DNA of 64,000 nucleotides from Cyclobacteriaceae bacterium. GTDB taxonomy: Bacteria; Bacteroidota; Bacteroidia; Cytophagales; Cyclobacteriaceae. The stretch covers positions 620,001 to 684,000 of the forward strand of contig JAHBTX010000003.1 of NCBI GenBank assembly GCA_019638395.1, read 5' to 3'. The notes beneath the pieces were generated by a model that ran no database searches, was not told the origin of the DNA, and worked only from the letters and a program-made list of their open reading frames with translations. The position numbers and the translations under genes were made by a program. Shown here piece after piece: positions 27,737 to 37,364 of this stretch. The number at the start of each line of letters is the position of its first letter. The first letter of the stretch is position 1.

Positions 27737-28462
27737 TTATATTCTACCTACTATTTTCTTAGCCACAAACTCATCGAAGAAATAACTGCGATATACGTTA
27801 CCGATTGGAATTTCGTGGTTGTTGATGTAAACCGTGTTGTTATCAAACGAAGTGATGTGTTGGGCATTAATGATGTACGACTTGCTGGTTCTAACAAATA
27901 GCTTTTGTGGTAATTGCTCATGAATAGTTTTTATATTCATGGCGGTTATTATTTTTCTTTCTTCGGTATGAAGAATGACGTAGTCTTTTAATCCCTCAAT
28001 AAATAAAATGTCTTTAAAAAATACTTTAAAGGTTTTACGGTCAGCTTTTACAAAAAAATAGTCGCTGGCTATTGTTTCGATGTTACTTGTTGTATTATCT
28101 GTCGCAAGTAATTTTAAATAAGCTTTTGCTTTATCCACAGCTTTTTGGAAACGATCGAACTTTACGGGTTTGATCAGGTAATCAATGGCATCTACTTCAT
28201 AGCTGTTTAATGCATATTCGCTAAAAGCCGTGGTGAAGATAACCAATGTTTTTGGAGCAATGGTTTTAGCAAAGTCAATCCCGTTGGTACCCGGCATCTG
28301 AATATCCAGAAAGATAAGGTCAACAGTATGTTCTTCTAAATAAATGGTGGCTGCATTGGCGCTACTAAAGCTTTCTAATAGGCGCAAATCTTTTTTTTTA
28401 CTCACCAGTAATTGAATAGCTTCCCGGGCTAATGGTTCATCATCAATTATAATACACGTCAT
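27737..28462 (-). CDS. LytTR-family response regulator
   Basis: 241 aa: a receiver domain (about 1-120) with the acidic pair IIDDEP, phosphoacceptor Asp53 in LIFLDIQMPG, and the conserved Thr and Lys (FTTAFSEYA, YLIKPVKFDRF). It is followed by a LytTR DNA-binding domain (about 138-235, DYFFVKADRKTFKV... FVRTSKSYIIN). It overlaps the kinase gene by four bases, so the pair is a standard two-component system. LytTR regulators bind paired direct repeats; I did not find a convincing pair in the divergent intergenic region. Confidence 0.95.
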   Translation of the reverse strand: MTCIIIDDEPLAREAIQLLVSKKKDLRLLESFSSANAATIYLEEHTVDLIFLDIQMPGTNGIDFAKTIAPKTLVIFTTAFSEYALNSYEVDAIDYLIKPVKFDRFQKAVDKAKAYLKLLATDNTTSNIETIASDYFFVKADRKTFKVFFKDILFIEGLKDYVILHTEERKIITAMNIKTIHEQLPQKLFVRTSKSYIINAQHITSFDNNTVYINNHEIPIGNVYRSYFFDEFVAKKIVGRI

Positions 28463-29511
28463 AATTGAATAGTTAGAGATGCGGTATAGGTATCGGGCTG
28501 ATCATCGATAATCAGCAGATGTTTTTCGGGGTAAATCAGTTCTAACCTTCGTTTTACATTTGCTAAGCCTAATCCACCCACATTGCTTTTCGATACTGTG
28601 ATTCGTGGTTTTGAATTAATGCATTTAAAATGCAACACACGGTTATGCACTGTAAAATACAATTGTACATAGGACTGCTTCTCTGAATCCATATTATGTT
28701 TCACTGCATTTTCTACAAAAGTAATAAACAGGAGGGGTGCCATTTGAATACCACTTAAATCACCCTGCTTTGAAACCAGGTACTCAAAGCTATCGCGTCT
28801 TGTTTTTTCCAGGTTCAGAAAATCCTCCAGAAAATGAATATCGGCTGTTAGCAGTACACTGGTTCGAGCACTATCGTATAGTTGATAGCGAAGTAAGTCG
28901 CTTAGCTTCATAAGAACCTGCGAGGCTTTGTGTGGATCTTTTTGCGTAAGTACGTTGACGTTATTCAACATATTAAATAAGAAGTGAGGATTGATCTGAT
29001 TCTTAAGTTGCTCCATTTCTGCCCTCATACTTGCTTTCTCTAGCTCGTTTATCCGCATACTATCCACCACTGCACGCTGAAATAACTTTATAGCCGTAGA
29101 TGACATGGTGAGCACTAAAATTATAAAGGAAACAGAGAGCACGCTGGCAGCTTCGCGGTATGCATCAGCTCGCCTATACTTTGCTAATATCTCCCAGCTT
29201 TTGAAGTAGATGAATACAATTATAGCGATGGTAATAATAATCAATATGGCGTAGTCGGTATAACGACTCTTGAAAAAGAATTTAGGAACAAACCAGTACA
29301 TGTTCAGGTAAAATAAAAGCACTAATGCAACTATTAATCCTATTCCGATAACGGATTGAAACGGTTCAATAAACTGGGGTTGAAAACTGAACACCACTAA
29401 CGTGATAAAGACAATCATGCTTACATGGCGGTAACGACTGTATTGGGATGAAACAAAAAATTTATACATCCAATCTCCTGCAAGCGATACTGTATTTACT
29501 GAATTAACCAT
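28459..29511 (-). CDS. LytS-type sensor histidine kinase
   Basis: 350 aa. Four hydrophobic segments occupy about residues 30-145 with almost no periplasmic sensing loop, as in the small LytS-type kinases of Bacteroidota. The His_kinase domain (PF06580) has QLKNQINPHFLFNMLNNVN with His176. The ATPase has FITFVENAVKHN and GGLGLANVKRRLELIYP. It phosphorylates the LytTR regulator whose gene overlaps it. The pair is divergent from the frameshifted TonB-dependent receptor gene, a plausible target. Confidence 0.94.
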   Translation of the reverse strand: MVNSVNTVSLAGDWMYKFFVSSQYSRYRHVSMIVFITLVVFSFQPQFIEPFQSVIGIGLIVALVLLFYLNMYWFVPKFFFKSRYTDYAILIIITIAIIVFIYFKSWEILAKYRRADAYREAASVLSVSFIILVLTMSSTAIKLFQRAVVDSMRINELEKASMRAEMEQLKNQINPHFLFNMLNNVNVLTQKDPHKASQVLMKLSDLLRYQLYDSARTSVLLTADIHFLEDFLNLEKTRRDSFEYLVSKQGDLSGIQMAPLLFITFVENAVKHNMDSEKQSYVQLYFTVHNRVLHFKCINSKPRITVSKSNVGGLGLANVKRRLELIYPEKHLLIIDDQPDTYTASLTIQL

Positions 29512-29838
29512 AACCTATAAACTCCTATCAGGCAAAAGTAGAATAGAAATGAAAATAACCTCATAATCTTATACAAAAGCTTGTAGCTGTTATACGAAAC
29601 CTGACAAAATCAATTATTCAGGTAATAATAGTTTGTTTATCTGATCCAGGCCAACGGATTTCTGAAATCGTGTAAAAATTCAAATTGCTATAAAAGCCAT
29701 AGTGTTTGGTATAATTCTAAAAAAGGATGTTCGCATCGACTATACTTTCGTGTCAATGAAAAACGGATGAACGAAGTATTCTGGGCTGCAAATTCGGTCA
29801 GAACTTGTAATAACAATAATTAGAATAACTAAACAAAA
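29512..29838. other. Divergent intergenic region, no clear gene
   Basis: These 327 bp separate the LytS kinase gene from the TonB receptor gene. The sequence is AT-rich with no open frame of note and no strong hairpin. It should hold both divergent promoters, but I see no clean TAnnTTTG box with a -33 partner; TATACTTTCG near 29740 is the closest. Confidence 0.5.
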
Positions 29839-32251
29839 ATGATAAAAATGAAACGGCATAACGGGAAGTTTAATTTGGTACTGATACTCATGTTGAATAT
29901 CATAAGTGTTCTTGCAATTGGCCAACCAACCGGCAATGTAAAAGGAAAAGTTATTGAGCAAACCACCAAGCAGCCCTTAGTGGGTGTAAATGTAATGCTC
30001 GACAATACACAATCAGGTGCGGTTACCGATACAGACGGTGTTTTTTCGATTAACAATGTACCTATTGGCTCCTATACACTTTCCATTTCGATGGTAAGTT
30101 TTCAAACTAAAAAGGTAACCGATATTATAGTAGCTGTTAACAAAACATACTATGCCGAGTTTGAGTTACTAGAAGATGTTGGTCAACTAAACGAAGTTAC
30201 TGTTGTTTCTTACAGGGGTGAGAATAACCCGCTAACACCAGTTTCATCTTTCTCTTACTCGCGCGAAGAAATATTTCGTAACCCCGGATCGCAAGGCGAT
30301 ATTATGCGTGCATTATCGGTGCTTCCGGGTGTGGTAAGTGCAGGGGCTCAATTTTCGGCCATAGCGGCTCGCGGGCAAGGCACACAGGATAATGTGTATA
30401 TGGTAGATGATATGCCTATGTTTAATCTATCGCACTTAGAAGCCGAGGGCATTGCCTCTGGCTTTAATGATCCTAATGGTGGGAGGTTTAGTATTTTCGC
30501 TCCGCGTGTGGTGGATAATGTGCAGTTTCAAAACGGGGGTTTTGATGCAACGTTCGGACGAAAATCTTCCTCCTACCTTGGGCTTGGTATTAAAGAAGGC
30601 AATAAAGAAACCAGTTCGTTTAGTGCCCAAGCTGAATTGTTAGGCATTACTTTAATTTATGATGGCCCACTCTCGAAAAAAACCAGTCTGTTCACATCGG
30701 CTCGGTATTTAAATTTTGCAGGTGTTGCAAACATGACGGGTATTGAAAACATGGGGTCTATCGCGTTAAGCGATTACATTATAAAAACCACTACGGAGAT
30801 TAATGCTAAAAATAAACTCTCGTTTATTGCCATGTATAATCCGGAGAGCCCCAGTAGAGGAATAGACGACATTAATCCGGGAAGTTTTGTAAATAATGAT
30901 AACAGTAGCGGCACAGCACTATGGAACCATCGGGGAGCAAATACATTAGTAGGATTTAATTTGCGAACGCTCACCAGCACCAGCAGCTATTGGAAAAATG
31001 TATTATACTTCCGAGCATCAACAGTAGATAACAACTTTGGTTCTTTTACACCATCCCTTACAGCAGAGGGCGAAATCATTGACCCGAAATTTGGTCGCTT
31101 TGAAGATGATTTGCGGAGTATTAAAAATAATCAACAAGAGTTTGGGTACCGATCCATCTTTACCAAAAATTACGATAAGCTAACACTTACTGCGGGTATG
31201 GATGCCATTGCCATTAATCTCGATTACGAAAGGAGTATTAAACGTGTTGACACACTTTTTACCTATCGTACAACTGATTACCGGCCTGATCCATCTCAAC
31301 AGTATCTGATTTTAAATCCAGCACTTTTTAATTCAGCATACAACAAATACCGCATTTAATGGTTCAGGGTACATAAGCTTGTCATGGAATGTAATGGGCA
31401 GGTTTACACTAAACCCTGGCCTGCGCTACGATTATACCGGCTTTGCAGAGCAGCACACGCTTTCGCCTCGCCTAAGCGGAAGTATTTTGCTCAACGAAAG
31501 ACATAGTCTGAATTTTGCTACCGGCATCTATTATCAGGATGTTGCCTACTCCAACGTGGCAGGGCGGTCGGCTGGTAATGTGGTAAAGAATGAACGCACG
31601 TTTCAAAATATTCTGGGCTACAAACTACAATTCTCCAGCGATTTAAAATTTACGGCAGAAGCCTGGCACAAACAATTTGATGATTTGGTAGTACAACCCA
31701 ACCGGGCTCAAAGTACGCTAAACAATAATGGAGCGGGTTACGCCTATGGTGCCGATTTCAGTTTAATCAAACGACTTTCACGTAAATATTATGGTCAGGT
31801 AAGTTATTCGTATATGGAAAGCGTGCGTGATGATAATAATGGATTGGGCGAATACGATTACACATTTAACATACCGCACGTAATCAGTTTGCTGGCTAGT
31901 TATAAGCCGAATGAAAAATGGATTGTTTCCGGCAAGTTTCGCTATGGCACGGGCCGCCCGGTAGATGATTTTATTATCCATGAAAATGTATTGAACGATA
32001 TAAATCGGTTACGCTATGCGCAAGAACTAACCTCTGTAAATGGAAGAAGGTTACCGGATTTTGTAAGCTTTGATATTCGGGCAGATTATAAAATGCAAAT
32101 GAAACGAAGCGACCTTACCTTGTTTCTCGACATTACCGACATTCAAAACACCTTTAACGTAAACTCTGAATTGTTTTTGCCCTTAATGGGGGAGGCAGTG
32201 CGAACGGGCTTGGGAATTTTCCCAACGTTTGGGTTGAAACTGGAGCTTTGA
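29839..32251 (+). pseudogene. TonB-dependent receptor with a one-base frameshift
   Basis: Two adjacent frames encode one receptor of about 803 aa. Frame one (29839 to a TAA at 31357-31359) has a signal peptide, a carboxypeptidase-like domain (GKVIEQTTKQPLVGVNVML), and a plug with DNVYMVDDMPMFNLSH and FGRKSSSYLGLGIKEG. Frame two continues the barrel (RFTLNPGLRYDYTGF) to the C-terminus at 32251. Removing one A from the AAA at 31345-31347 joins them as AYNNTAFNGSGYISLSW, ordinary receptor sequence. This may be a real inactivating mutation or a sequencing error. The lineage is not SusC: no SusD follows. The LytS/LytTR genes are divergent. As drawn the product would lack the last third of its barrel. 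Confidence 0.85.
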
Positions 32252-32369
32252 TCCGTTTCGATTTATAAATCAGAAACATGGTTTTGGCTACAACAAAAGT
32301 AGTATTGGCTTCATGTGCCAGTTAATGGTGCTGCAACTTTGTACCAGCAAATTTAAACAAGAAAACAAA

Positions 32370-33284
32370 ATGAAAAATTGGACAGTCTCTAACATTCCAC
32401 AAAGAAATGATGGTTTAGCGATAATTACGGGTAGCACCGAAGGTATTGGATATGAGGACGCGATAGCGTTATCAGCAGCGGGATGGAATGTGATTATGAT
32501 GGGGCGTAACCCTCAAAAGGGAGTTGAATCTATTGCTAAAATCCGTCAGGTTAATCCGAAGGCAAAAGTGAGTTTTGAAAAAATTGACCTTGCAGACTTA
32601 TATTCTATTAAGGCTTTTGCATCGAAAATGATTGCAAGAGATGAACCTATCAACCTGCTCATCAATAATGCTGGTGTAATGACACCACCAAAACGCCTCG
32701 AAACAGTAGATGGTTTTGAGTTACAATTCGGCACGAACCATCTCGGACACTTTGCATTAACTGCTCAACTGCTTCCTTTGCTTCGTAAAGCAGCTGATGC
32801 TCGTGTTGTTACCGTTTCAAGTGTAGCCAATCGCGAAGGACAAATCAATTTTGATGACCTTCAGTCAACCTCTTCGTATGTTCCCATGAAGGCATACAGT
32901 CAGGCAAAACTGGCTAACCTAATGTTTGCATTAGAACTTCAACGCCAAAGTGAAAAACACGGTTGGGGCGTTACCAGCATAGCGGCCCATCCTGGTGTTT
33001 CGAGAACCAACTTACTGATTACCGGAGCTGGACGATGGAGTGGCCCTGGGATAGCGAGAACTTTTCTTCCGTTTTTATTTCAACCATCGGCACAAGGCGC
33101 ATTGCCAACATTATATGCAGCAACTTCGCCTGAGGCTAAAGGAGGTTTTTATTACGGACCGAACAAACTGAGTGAAACTCGGGGATTTCCTGCCATCGCA
33201 AAAATACCTGCACAAGCAGAAGACAGAAGTGTTTCCTTAAAATTATGGGACGTATCGCAAAAGCTTGCCAAGGTTGAATTTTAG
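32370..33284 (+). CDS. Short-chain dehydrogenase/reductase
   Basis: 304 aa from the ATG at 32370; the upstream in-frame ATG at 32313 adds an unlikely leader. It is an NAD(P)-dependent SDR with the nucleotide loop TGSTEGIGYE (20-29), NNAGVMTPP, catalytic serine in VSSVAN and YSQAKLANL (Tyr-x-x-x-Lys). The long C-terminal region and NHLGHFALT block place it near the retinol dehydrogenase/WWOX-like group. Substrate unknown. Downstream lie a small membrane protein, a metallo-beta-lactamase-fold hydrolase and an AraC regulator in the same direction, possibly one stress or detoxification locus. Confidence 0.93.
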   Translation: MKNWTVSNIPQRNDGLAIITGSTEGIGYEDAIALSAAGWNVIMMGRNPQKGVESIAKIRQVNPKAKVSFEKIDLADLYSIKAFASKMIARDEPINLLINNAGVMTPPKRLETVDGFELQFGTNHLGHFALTAQLLPLLRKAADARVVTVSSVANREGQINFDDLQSTSSYVPMKAYSQAKLANLMFALELQRQSEKHGWGVTSIAAHPGVSRTNLLITGAGRWSGPGIARTFLPFLFQPSAQGALPTLYAATSPEAKGGFYYGPNKLSETRGFPAIAKIPAQAEDRSVSLKLWDVSQKLAKVEF

Positions 33285-33389
33285 TGGCTATAAATGCTTT
33301 ACAACCGTACCTCTTCGTAAAAGTTGATTTTCAAAAGTGAAGTTAAATGCATAAATTTTTTCTTCTAATCATAATTAAACTACAGCACC

Positions 33390-33734
33390 ATGAAAATTGT
33401 AAGTATTATACTCTTGTTGATTTCGGCAGCCCTGAGCCTGAAGCATGGCTGGGATGCCTTTCAAACCCCCACAGCCGAGCAAGCACGGATGATGACAAAC
33501 CTGGGTGTAACAAAATCCATTATGCCTTACTTTGGCGTATTTTCAATTATTGTGGGTTTGATGTTGTTCTTTCCGCAGACATTTTTTATGGGCAACCTGC
33601 TTAATGCAATCACCATTGTATTAATCATGGCCTTATCACTACGCGCAGGTGATTATAAAATGGCATTAATAGAAATTCCTTTTTTGGCTATGCCGTTGAT
33701 TTTGATTTGGCTTAAGTATCCTTTTAGAAATTAA
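33390..33734 (+). CDS. Small integral membrane protein (unrecognised family)
   Basis: 114 aa with about four hydrophobic segments: IVSIILLLISAALSL, IMPYFGVFSIIVGLMLFF, LLNAITIVLIMALSL and IPFLAMPLILIWL. An amphipathic loop (AFQTPTAEQARMMTNLG) follows the first helix. The overall shape is like DoxX-type small membrane proteins, but I cannot assign a family with confidence. The metallo-hydrolase gene starts 14 bp downstream, so co-transcription is likely. Confidence 0.7.
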   Translation: MKIVSIILLLISAALSLKHGWDAFQTPTAEQARMMTNLGVTKSIMPYFGVFSIIVGLMLFFPQTFFMGNLLNAITIVLIMALSLRAGDYKMALIEIPFLAMPLILIWLKYPFRN

Positions 33735-33748
33735 GGATTGGACAATAA

Positions 33749-34834
33749 ATGAAAAGAAGAACGTTTTTTATATTCACGATTGTTGTGGTCATCATTTTAA
33801 TACTTGCAAGCATATTCATGATGCCTTCCTCAAAAACAGTTAAAGTGGACGCGTACGTTAGCAACCCTGATTTAAAAACAATGCTACCCGATTGGAAAGG
33901 TACACCGGTGGATAAAAATGGACGCTTTATAAACCACGAATTTCCGGGTACCCAAACCTTTGGAGATGCATTAAAATGGATGCTTCAAAAAAACCCACAA
34001 AAGCAAACAAAGAAAAATGACACGTGGCGTATGCAGGTGGTAAAAGATGATAGTTTTATAAATTCGAAAGAAGATGTTATTGTATTACTGGGGCATTCAA
34101 CTTTTTTTATTCGCTTAAATGGGAAGCAAATACTTATCGATCCTCTATTTGAAACACTATCGCTTCATACCCGATTTACCGAATTCCCAATCGAAGCAGC
34201 TAATTTAACGAACATCGATTATGTATTGATTTCACATTCGCATTATGACCATTGCGATAAAGCCAGTATAAAAACTATTAAAAGTCAGAATCCTGGTGTT
34301 GTATTTCTTGCGGGATTGAATATGAAAAGTTTACTAAGCGATTGGGTTGGTGATAACGAAGTACAGGAGGCAGGCTGGTACCAGCGCTATAACCTCGGTG
34401 AGGAATTGGAAATTATTTTTTTACCGGCCAGGCATAGTTCAAGGCGATCCGTTAACGATGTTAACAAACGCTTATGGGGGGCTTTTGCGATCAAAAGCAA
34501 AAACAAAACAATCTACTATGGTGGCGACTCCGGCTATGGTAGTCATTACAAGGAAGCAAGCAAACTTTTTCCTAACATTGATGTTGCACTTATTGGTGTT
34601 GGGGCATATTCGCCACGTTGGTTTATGTCACCCAATCACCAGGACCCGCAACAGGCCGTTCAGGCATTTAATGATACGGAGGCAAAGATGATGATACCGT
34701 TTCATTATGGTACTTTCGATATGGCAGACGAACCTTTATCAGAGCCAGTGGTTATTTTAAATAGCTTGAATGAGGAAAAGAAAATTAAACAGCACTTAAA
34801 AATTGTAAAAACCGGAGAAGTCGTTTTTTTTTAG
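33749..34834 (+). CDS. Membrane-anchored metallo-beta-lactamase-fold hydrolase (UlaG/NAPE-PLD-like)
   Basis: This 361-aa protein has one N-terminal TM (FIFTIVVVIILILASIFM). The MBL fold shows HSTFFIRLNGKQILIDPLF at the start, the metal motif SHSHYDHCDK (His-x-His-x-Asp-His), PARHSS, YYGGDSGYG (Asp) and MIPFHYGTF (final His). All expected metal ligands are present. Related enzymes hydrolyse lactone or phosphodiester bonds (UlaG, NAPE-PLD). It starts 14 bp after the small membrane gene. Confidence 0.9.
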   Translation: MKRRTFFIFTIVVVIILILASIFMMPSSKTVKVDAYVSNPDLKTMLPDWKGTPVDKNGRFINHEFPGTQTFGDALKWMLQKNPQKQTKKNDTWRMQVVKDDSFINSKEDVIVLLGHSTFFIRLNGKQILIDPLFETLSLHTRFTEFPIEAANLTNIDYVLISHSHYDHCDKASIKTIKSQNPGVVFLAGLNMKSLLSDWVGDNEVQEAGWYQRYNLGEELEIIFLPARHSSRRSVNDVNKRLWGAFAIKSKNKTIYYGGDSGYGSHYKEASKLFPNIDVALIGVGAYSPRWFMSPNHQDPQQAVQAFNDTEAKMMIPFHYGTFDMADEPLSEPVVILNSLNEEKKIKQHLKIVKTGEVVFF

Positions 34835-34904
34835 ATTGAGCATGACTTACCATGCCCAATTAAATGCTTACCGATTAAAAACTAAATTATTTTAACTTTT
34901 AAAA

Positions 34905-35813
34905 ATGGCAAAGGCTCAACCATACCGAATTAAGACAATAACCGATCTGCACCGCATAGGCGGATATGACAAGCCGCAGCATCCGCTTATCAGTATACTA
35001 AACCTCGAAGGTCTAACAAATAATACAGGCGTTAATTCGGTGATATTTGATTTTTATGTGGTATCGCTAAAAAGAGGTTGCGATAAACTTTTTTATGGAC
35101 AACAGAAATATGATTTTGACGAAGGTGTGATGGCGTTTCTATCGCCCGGGCAAATTTTGCGGGGCGAAGAAAATGGTGTTCCGGCAAAGCTTTCAGGTTG
35201 GATGTTGTTCATTCATCCCGATTTTTTGTGGGGCACATCGTTAGCGAATAAAATTAAAAAATACGAATACTTCGACTATACAATCAATGAAGCATTATTC
35301 CTTTCCGATAAGGAGGAAACACTTATTAATGGAATTGTGGATAACATAAAAAGTGAGTATCAGGCTAATATTGATAAATTTAGTCAGGATATTATTATTT
35401 CGCATTTAGAAACCTTGCTCAATTATTCCGAACGGTTTTACCAACGTCAATTCATTACCCGCAAAAAATCAAATCATCAGCTACTCAGCCAGCTTGAAGA
35501 ATGGCTCAATGCTTATTTTAACAACACCGATTTAATAGAAAAAGGGTTACCGTCAGTTCAGCATATTGCCGATTCATTAAATGTATCGCCAAGCTATCTA
35601 AGCAGTTTATTAAAATCACTTACCGGCCAAAGTACGCAGCAACATATTCATAACAAGCTTATTGAAAAAGCCAAAGAGAAACTTTCTACTACAAATTTAT
35701 CTGTGAGCGAAATAGCTTTTCAGTTAGGATTTGAGCATCCACAATCCTTTAGTAAATTATTCAAGACAAAAACCAAACAATCGCCTTTGGAGTTCAGGCA
35801 ATCATTTAATTGA
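34905..35813 (+). CDS. AraC-family transcriptional regulator
   Basis: 302 aa with a C-terminal double helix-turn-helix (about 215-300). HTH1 is VQHIADSLNVSPSYLSSLLK and HTH2 is SVSEIAFQLGFEHPQSFSKL, ending KTKQSPLEFRQ. The N-terminal part looks like a cupin-type ligand domain (YGQQKYDFDEGVMAFLSPGQ). AraC proteins usually activate adjacent genes in response to a small molecule, so the SDR/membrane protein/MBL genes upstream are the natural targets. Between it and the MBL gene lies a short GCATG/CATGC dyad (34838-34853). Confidence 0.93.
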   Translation: MAKAQPYRIKTITDLHRIGGYDKPQHPLISILNLEGLTNNTGVNSVIFDFYVVSLKRGCDKLFYGQQKYDFDEGVMAFLSPGQILRGEENGVPAKLSGWMLFIHPDFLWGTSLANKIKKYEYFDYTINEALFLSDKEETLINGIVDNIKSEYQANIDKFSQDIIISHLETLLNYSERFYQRQFITRKKSNHQLLSQLEEWLNAYFNNTDLIEKGLPSVQHIADSLNVSPSYLSSLLKSLTGQSTQQHIHNKLIEKAKEKLSTTNLSVSEIAFQLGFEHPQSFSKLFKTKTKQSPLEFRQSFN

Positions 35814-35879
35814 CTTCAATTATTCGGAAGTTAAAATAAATTTTCGGGAGATACGTCTTTAAGTTAAAAGAATTGGGGT

Positions 35880-36653
35880 ATGGTGCGTGGCTGGTGGATT
35901 ATATGTCTTTTCCTGGGCGGATGCATATTTGAATTTCATCCTTATGAGATTAGGCTAACAGCAGAAAAGCAAAATTTAAATGCAAAGGCAATAACCCGCA
36001 TTCAGGCTACTGTGCCGCACGATACACTGCGCATAGCCCTTATAGCCGATACACAGCGGGCGTACGATGAACTAAGCATGATTGTGCGAAGCGCAAATGC
36101 GCAAACTTACGATTTCATGTTAATTGCTGGAGATATAGCAGAGTATGGGTTGCAATGGGAGTACGACCAAATTTTCGAAATCCTGAAAGACTTAAAAAAA
36201 CCTTTCGTAAGTGTTATTGGTAATCACGATTATCAAGGTGATGGCAGGCATATATTTAATCGGATGTATGGCCCTACAAACGATTGGTTTCGGTATGGCC
36301 GCTTCAATTTTATTTTGCATGATACCAATTCGCGTGAACATAATTTTTCGGGGTTAATACCTGATTTGTCGTTTCTGTCAAACCATTTGGCTGACTCGCT
36401 TACCAATTTGGTTATTGGTCATATTTCTCCATTCTCGCCCGATTTTGACCCAAACATTTTCATCCCTTACACCCAACTTTTGAATGACCGTGCGGTACTG
36501 CTGGGAGTTTACGGTCATGATCATTCCTTTAAGATTTTAAAAGATGAACACACGGAGGTAACTTATGTTGTATGCCCTGCACCCGATAAAAGATTTTATT
36601 TGATGCTAACGGTATGGTCGGATGATTTTGAATTGGAACGAATCTATTATTGA
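35880..36653 (+). CDS. Calcineurin-like metallophosphoesterase lipoprotein
   Basis: 257 aa with a lipoprotein signal (WIICLFLGGC, about Cys15). Metallophosphatase motifs are visible: LIADTQRAYDEL (here Asp-x-Gln instead of Asp-x-His), LIAGDIAEYG (Gly-Asp), VIGNHDYQG (Gly-Asn-His-Asp), VIGHISPF and GVYGHDHSF (Gly-His-Asp-His). The Asp-x-Gln first motif occurs in some members of the superfamily and need not inactivate it. It likely hydrolyses a phosphoester outside the cytoplasm. The next gene starts within its stop codon (TGATG). Confidence 0.88.
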   Translation: MVRGWWIICLFLGGCIFEFHPYEIRLTAEKQNLNAKAITRIQATVPHDTLRIALIADTQRAYDELSMIVRSANAQTYDFMLIAGDIAEYGLQWEYDQIFEILKDLKKPFVSVIGNHDYQGDGRHIFNRMYGPTNDWFRYGRFNFILHDTNSREHNFSGLIPDLSFLSNHLADSLTNLVIGHISPFSPDFDPNIFIPYTQLLNDRAVLLGVYGHDHSFKILKDEHTEVTYVVCPAPDKRFYLMLTVWSDDFELERIYY

Positions 36654-37234
36654 TGAAATACTACCTGTTACCGATAGCATTCTTAATTTGTTTGCCGTTT
36701 GCAGCTTATGCGCAAGGCAGCCATTGGCTCATACCAGATCATGTTACTATTCAGTTTGCTGGTAGCATGGGGTTAGTTGCAGGTGGTTTTGGGTATGCTA
36801 ATGAAAGTAATAGAATGCACCTCGATCTGTTAATGGGTTATGTTCCCAAACAGTATAGCTATAACCAGCTTGGGGTTGCCTCGCTAAAATATACACAAGT
36901 AATTTGGCGTAGCCGCCTGTTGCCCGAACCGTGGAGTTTAACTCCATTAACAGGCGGGGCTTACTTAACTTATACTTTTGGTAAAAATTTTCGATGGCCT
37001 GAACATTACGCGAAAGGATATTACTGGTGGTCTGAATCCCTCAGACCCAATGTGTTTTTAGGCGGTAATGTGAGTAAGAAATTTGACTCCACTTATTCTT
37101 TTTCACGAATTACCTTCTATTACGAAGTGGGAACTAATGAATTGAAACTTACAAGCTATTATGTAAATCCTGATATGATTTCCCCACTACAAATCCTGCA
37201 TGCTGGACTGGGTTTGCGCTTTTCATTTCGATAG
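36653..37234 (+). CDS. Hypothetical outer-membrane protein
   Basis: 193 aa from the ATG at 36653, which overlaps the previous stop by one base. It has a signal peptide (MKYYLLPIAFLICLPFAAYAQ) and aromatic beta strands (HLDLLMGYVPKQYSYNQLG, GGAYLTYTFGKNFRW), ending GLRFSFR as an outer-membrane barrel should. No known family is apparent. It is translationally coupled to the phosphoesterase lipoprotein and may work with it at the outer membrane. Confidence 0.7.
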   Translation: MKYYLLPIAFLICLPFAAYAQGSHWLIPDHVTIQFAGSMGLVAGGFGYANESNRMHLDLLMGYVPKQYSYNQLGVASLKYTQVIWRSRLLPEPWSLTPLTGGAYLTYTFGKNFRWPEHYAKGYYWWSESLRPNVFLGGNVSKKFDSTYSFSRITFYYEVGTNELKLTSYYVNPDMISPLQILHAGLGLRFSFR

Positions 37235-37364
37235 AACAGGATTTATAAATGTTGTTACCCACTACAACTTTTCTACACTTCACGGCATCGTATCTCCGGT
37301 TAAGGTCGGGCGGGTTGGTTTGTAAAGTCCTATCGGCCACCTTCAAGCATTAAACCGGTTTGCC

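Noticed and set aside
29730-29760. TATACTTTCG as a promoter for the TonB receptor gene
   Set aside because: It departs from TAnnTTTG in the most conserved part and has no clear -33 partner.
30452-30643. Small plus-strand frame inside the TonB receptor region
   Set aside because: It is a shifted shadow of the receptor coding sequence and has no protein-like composition.
37335-37348. GG-N10-GC resembling a sigma-54 promoter before the second FtsX/MacB permease
   Set aside because: Only the GG and GC match; the remaining consensus bases are absent and the start would fall only about 12 bases before the ATG.
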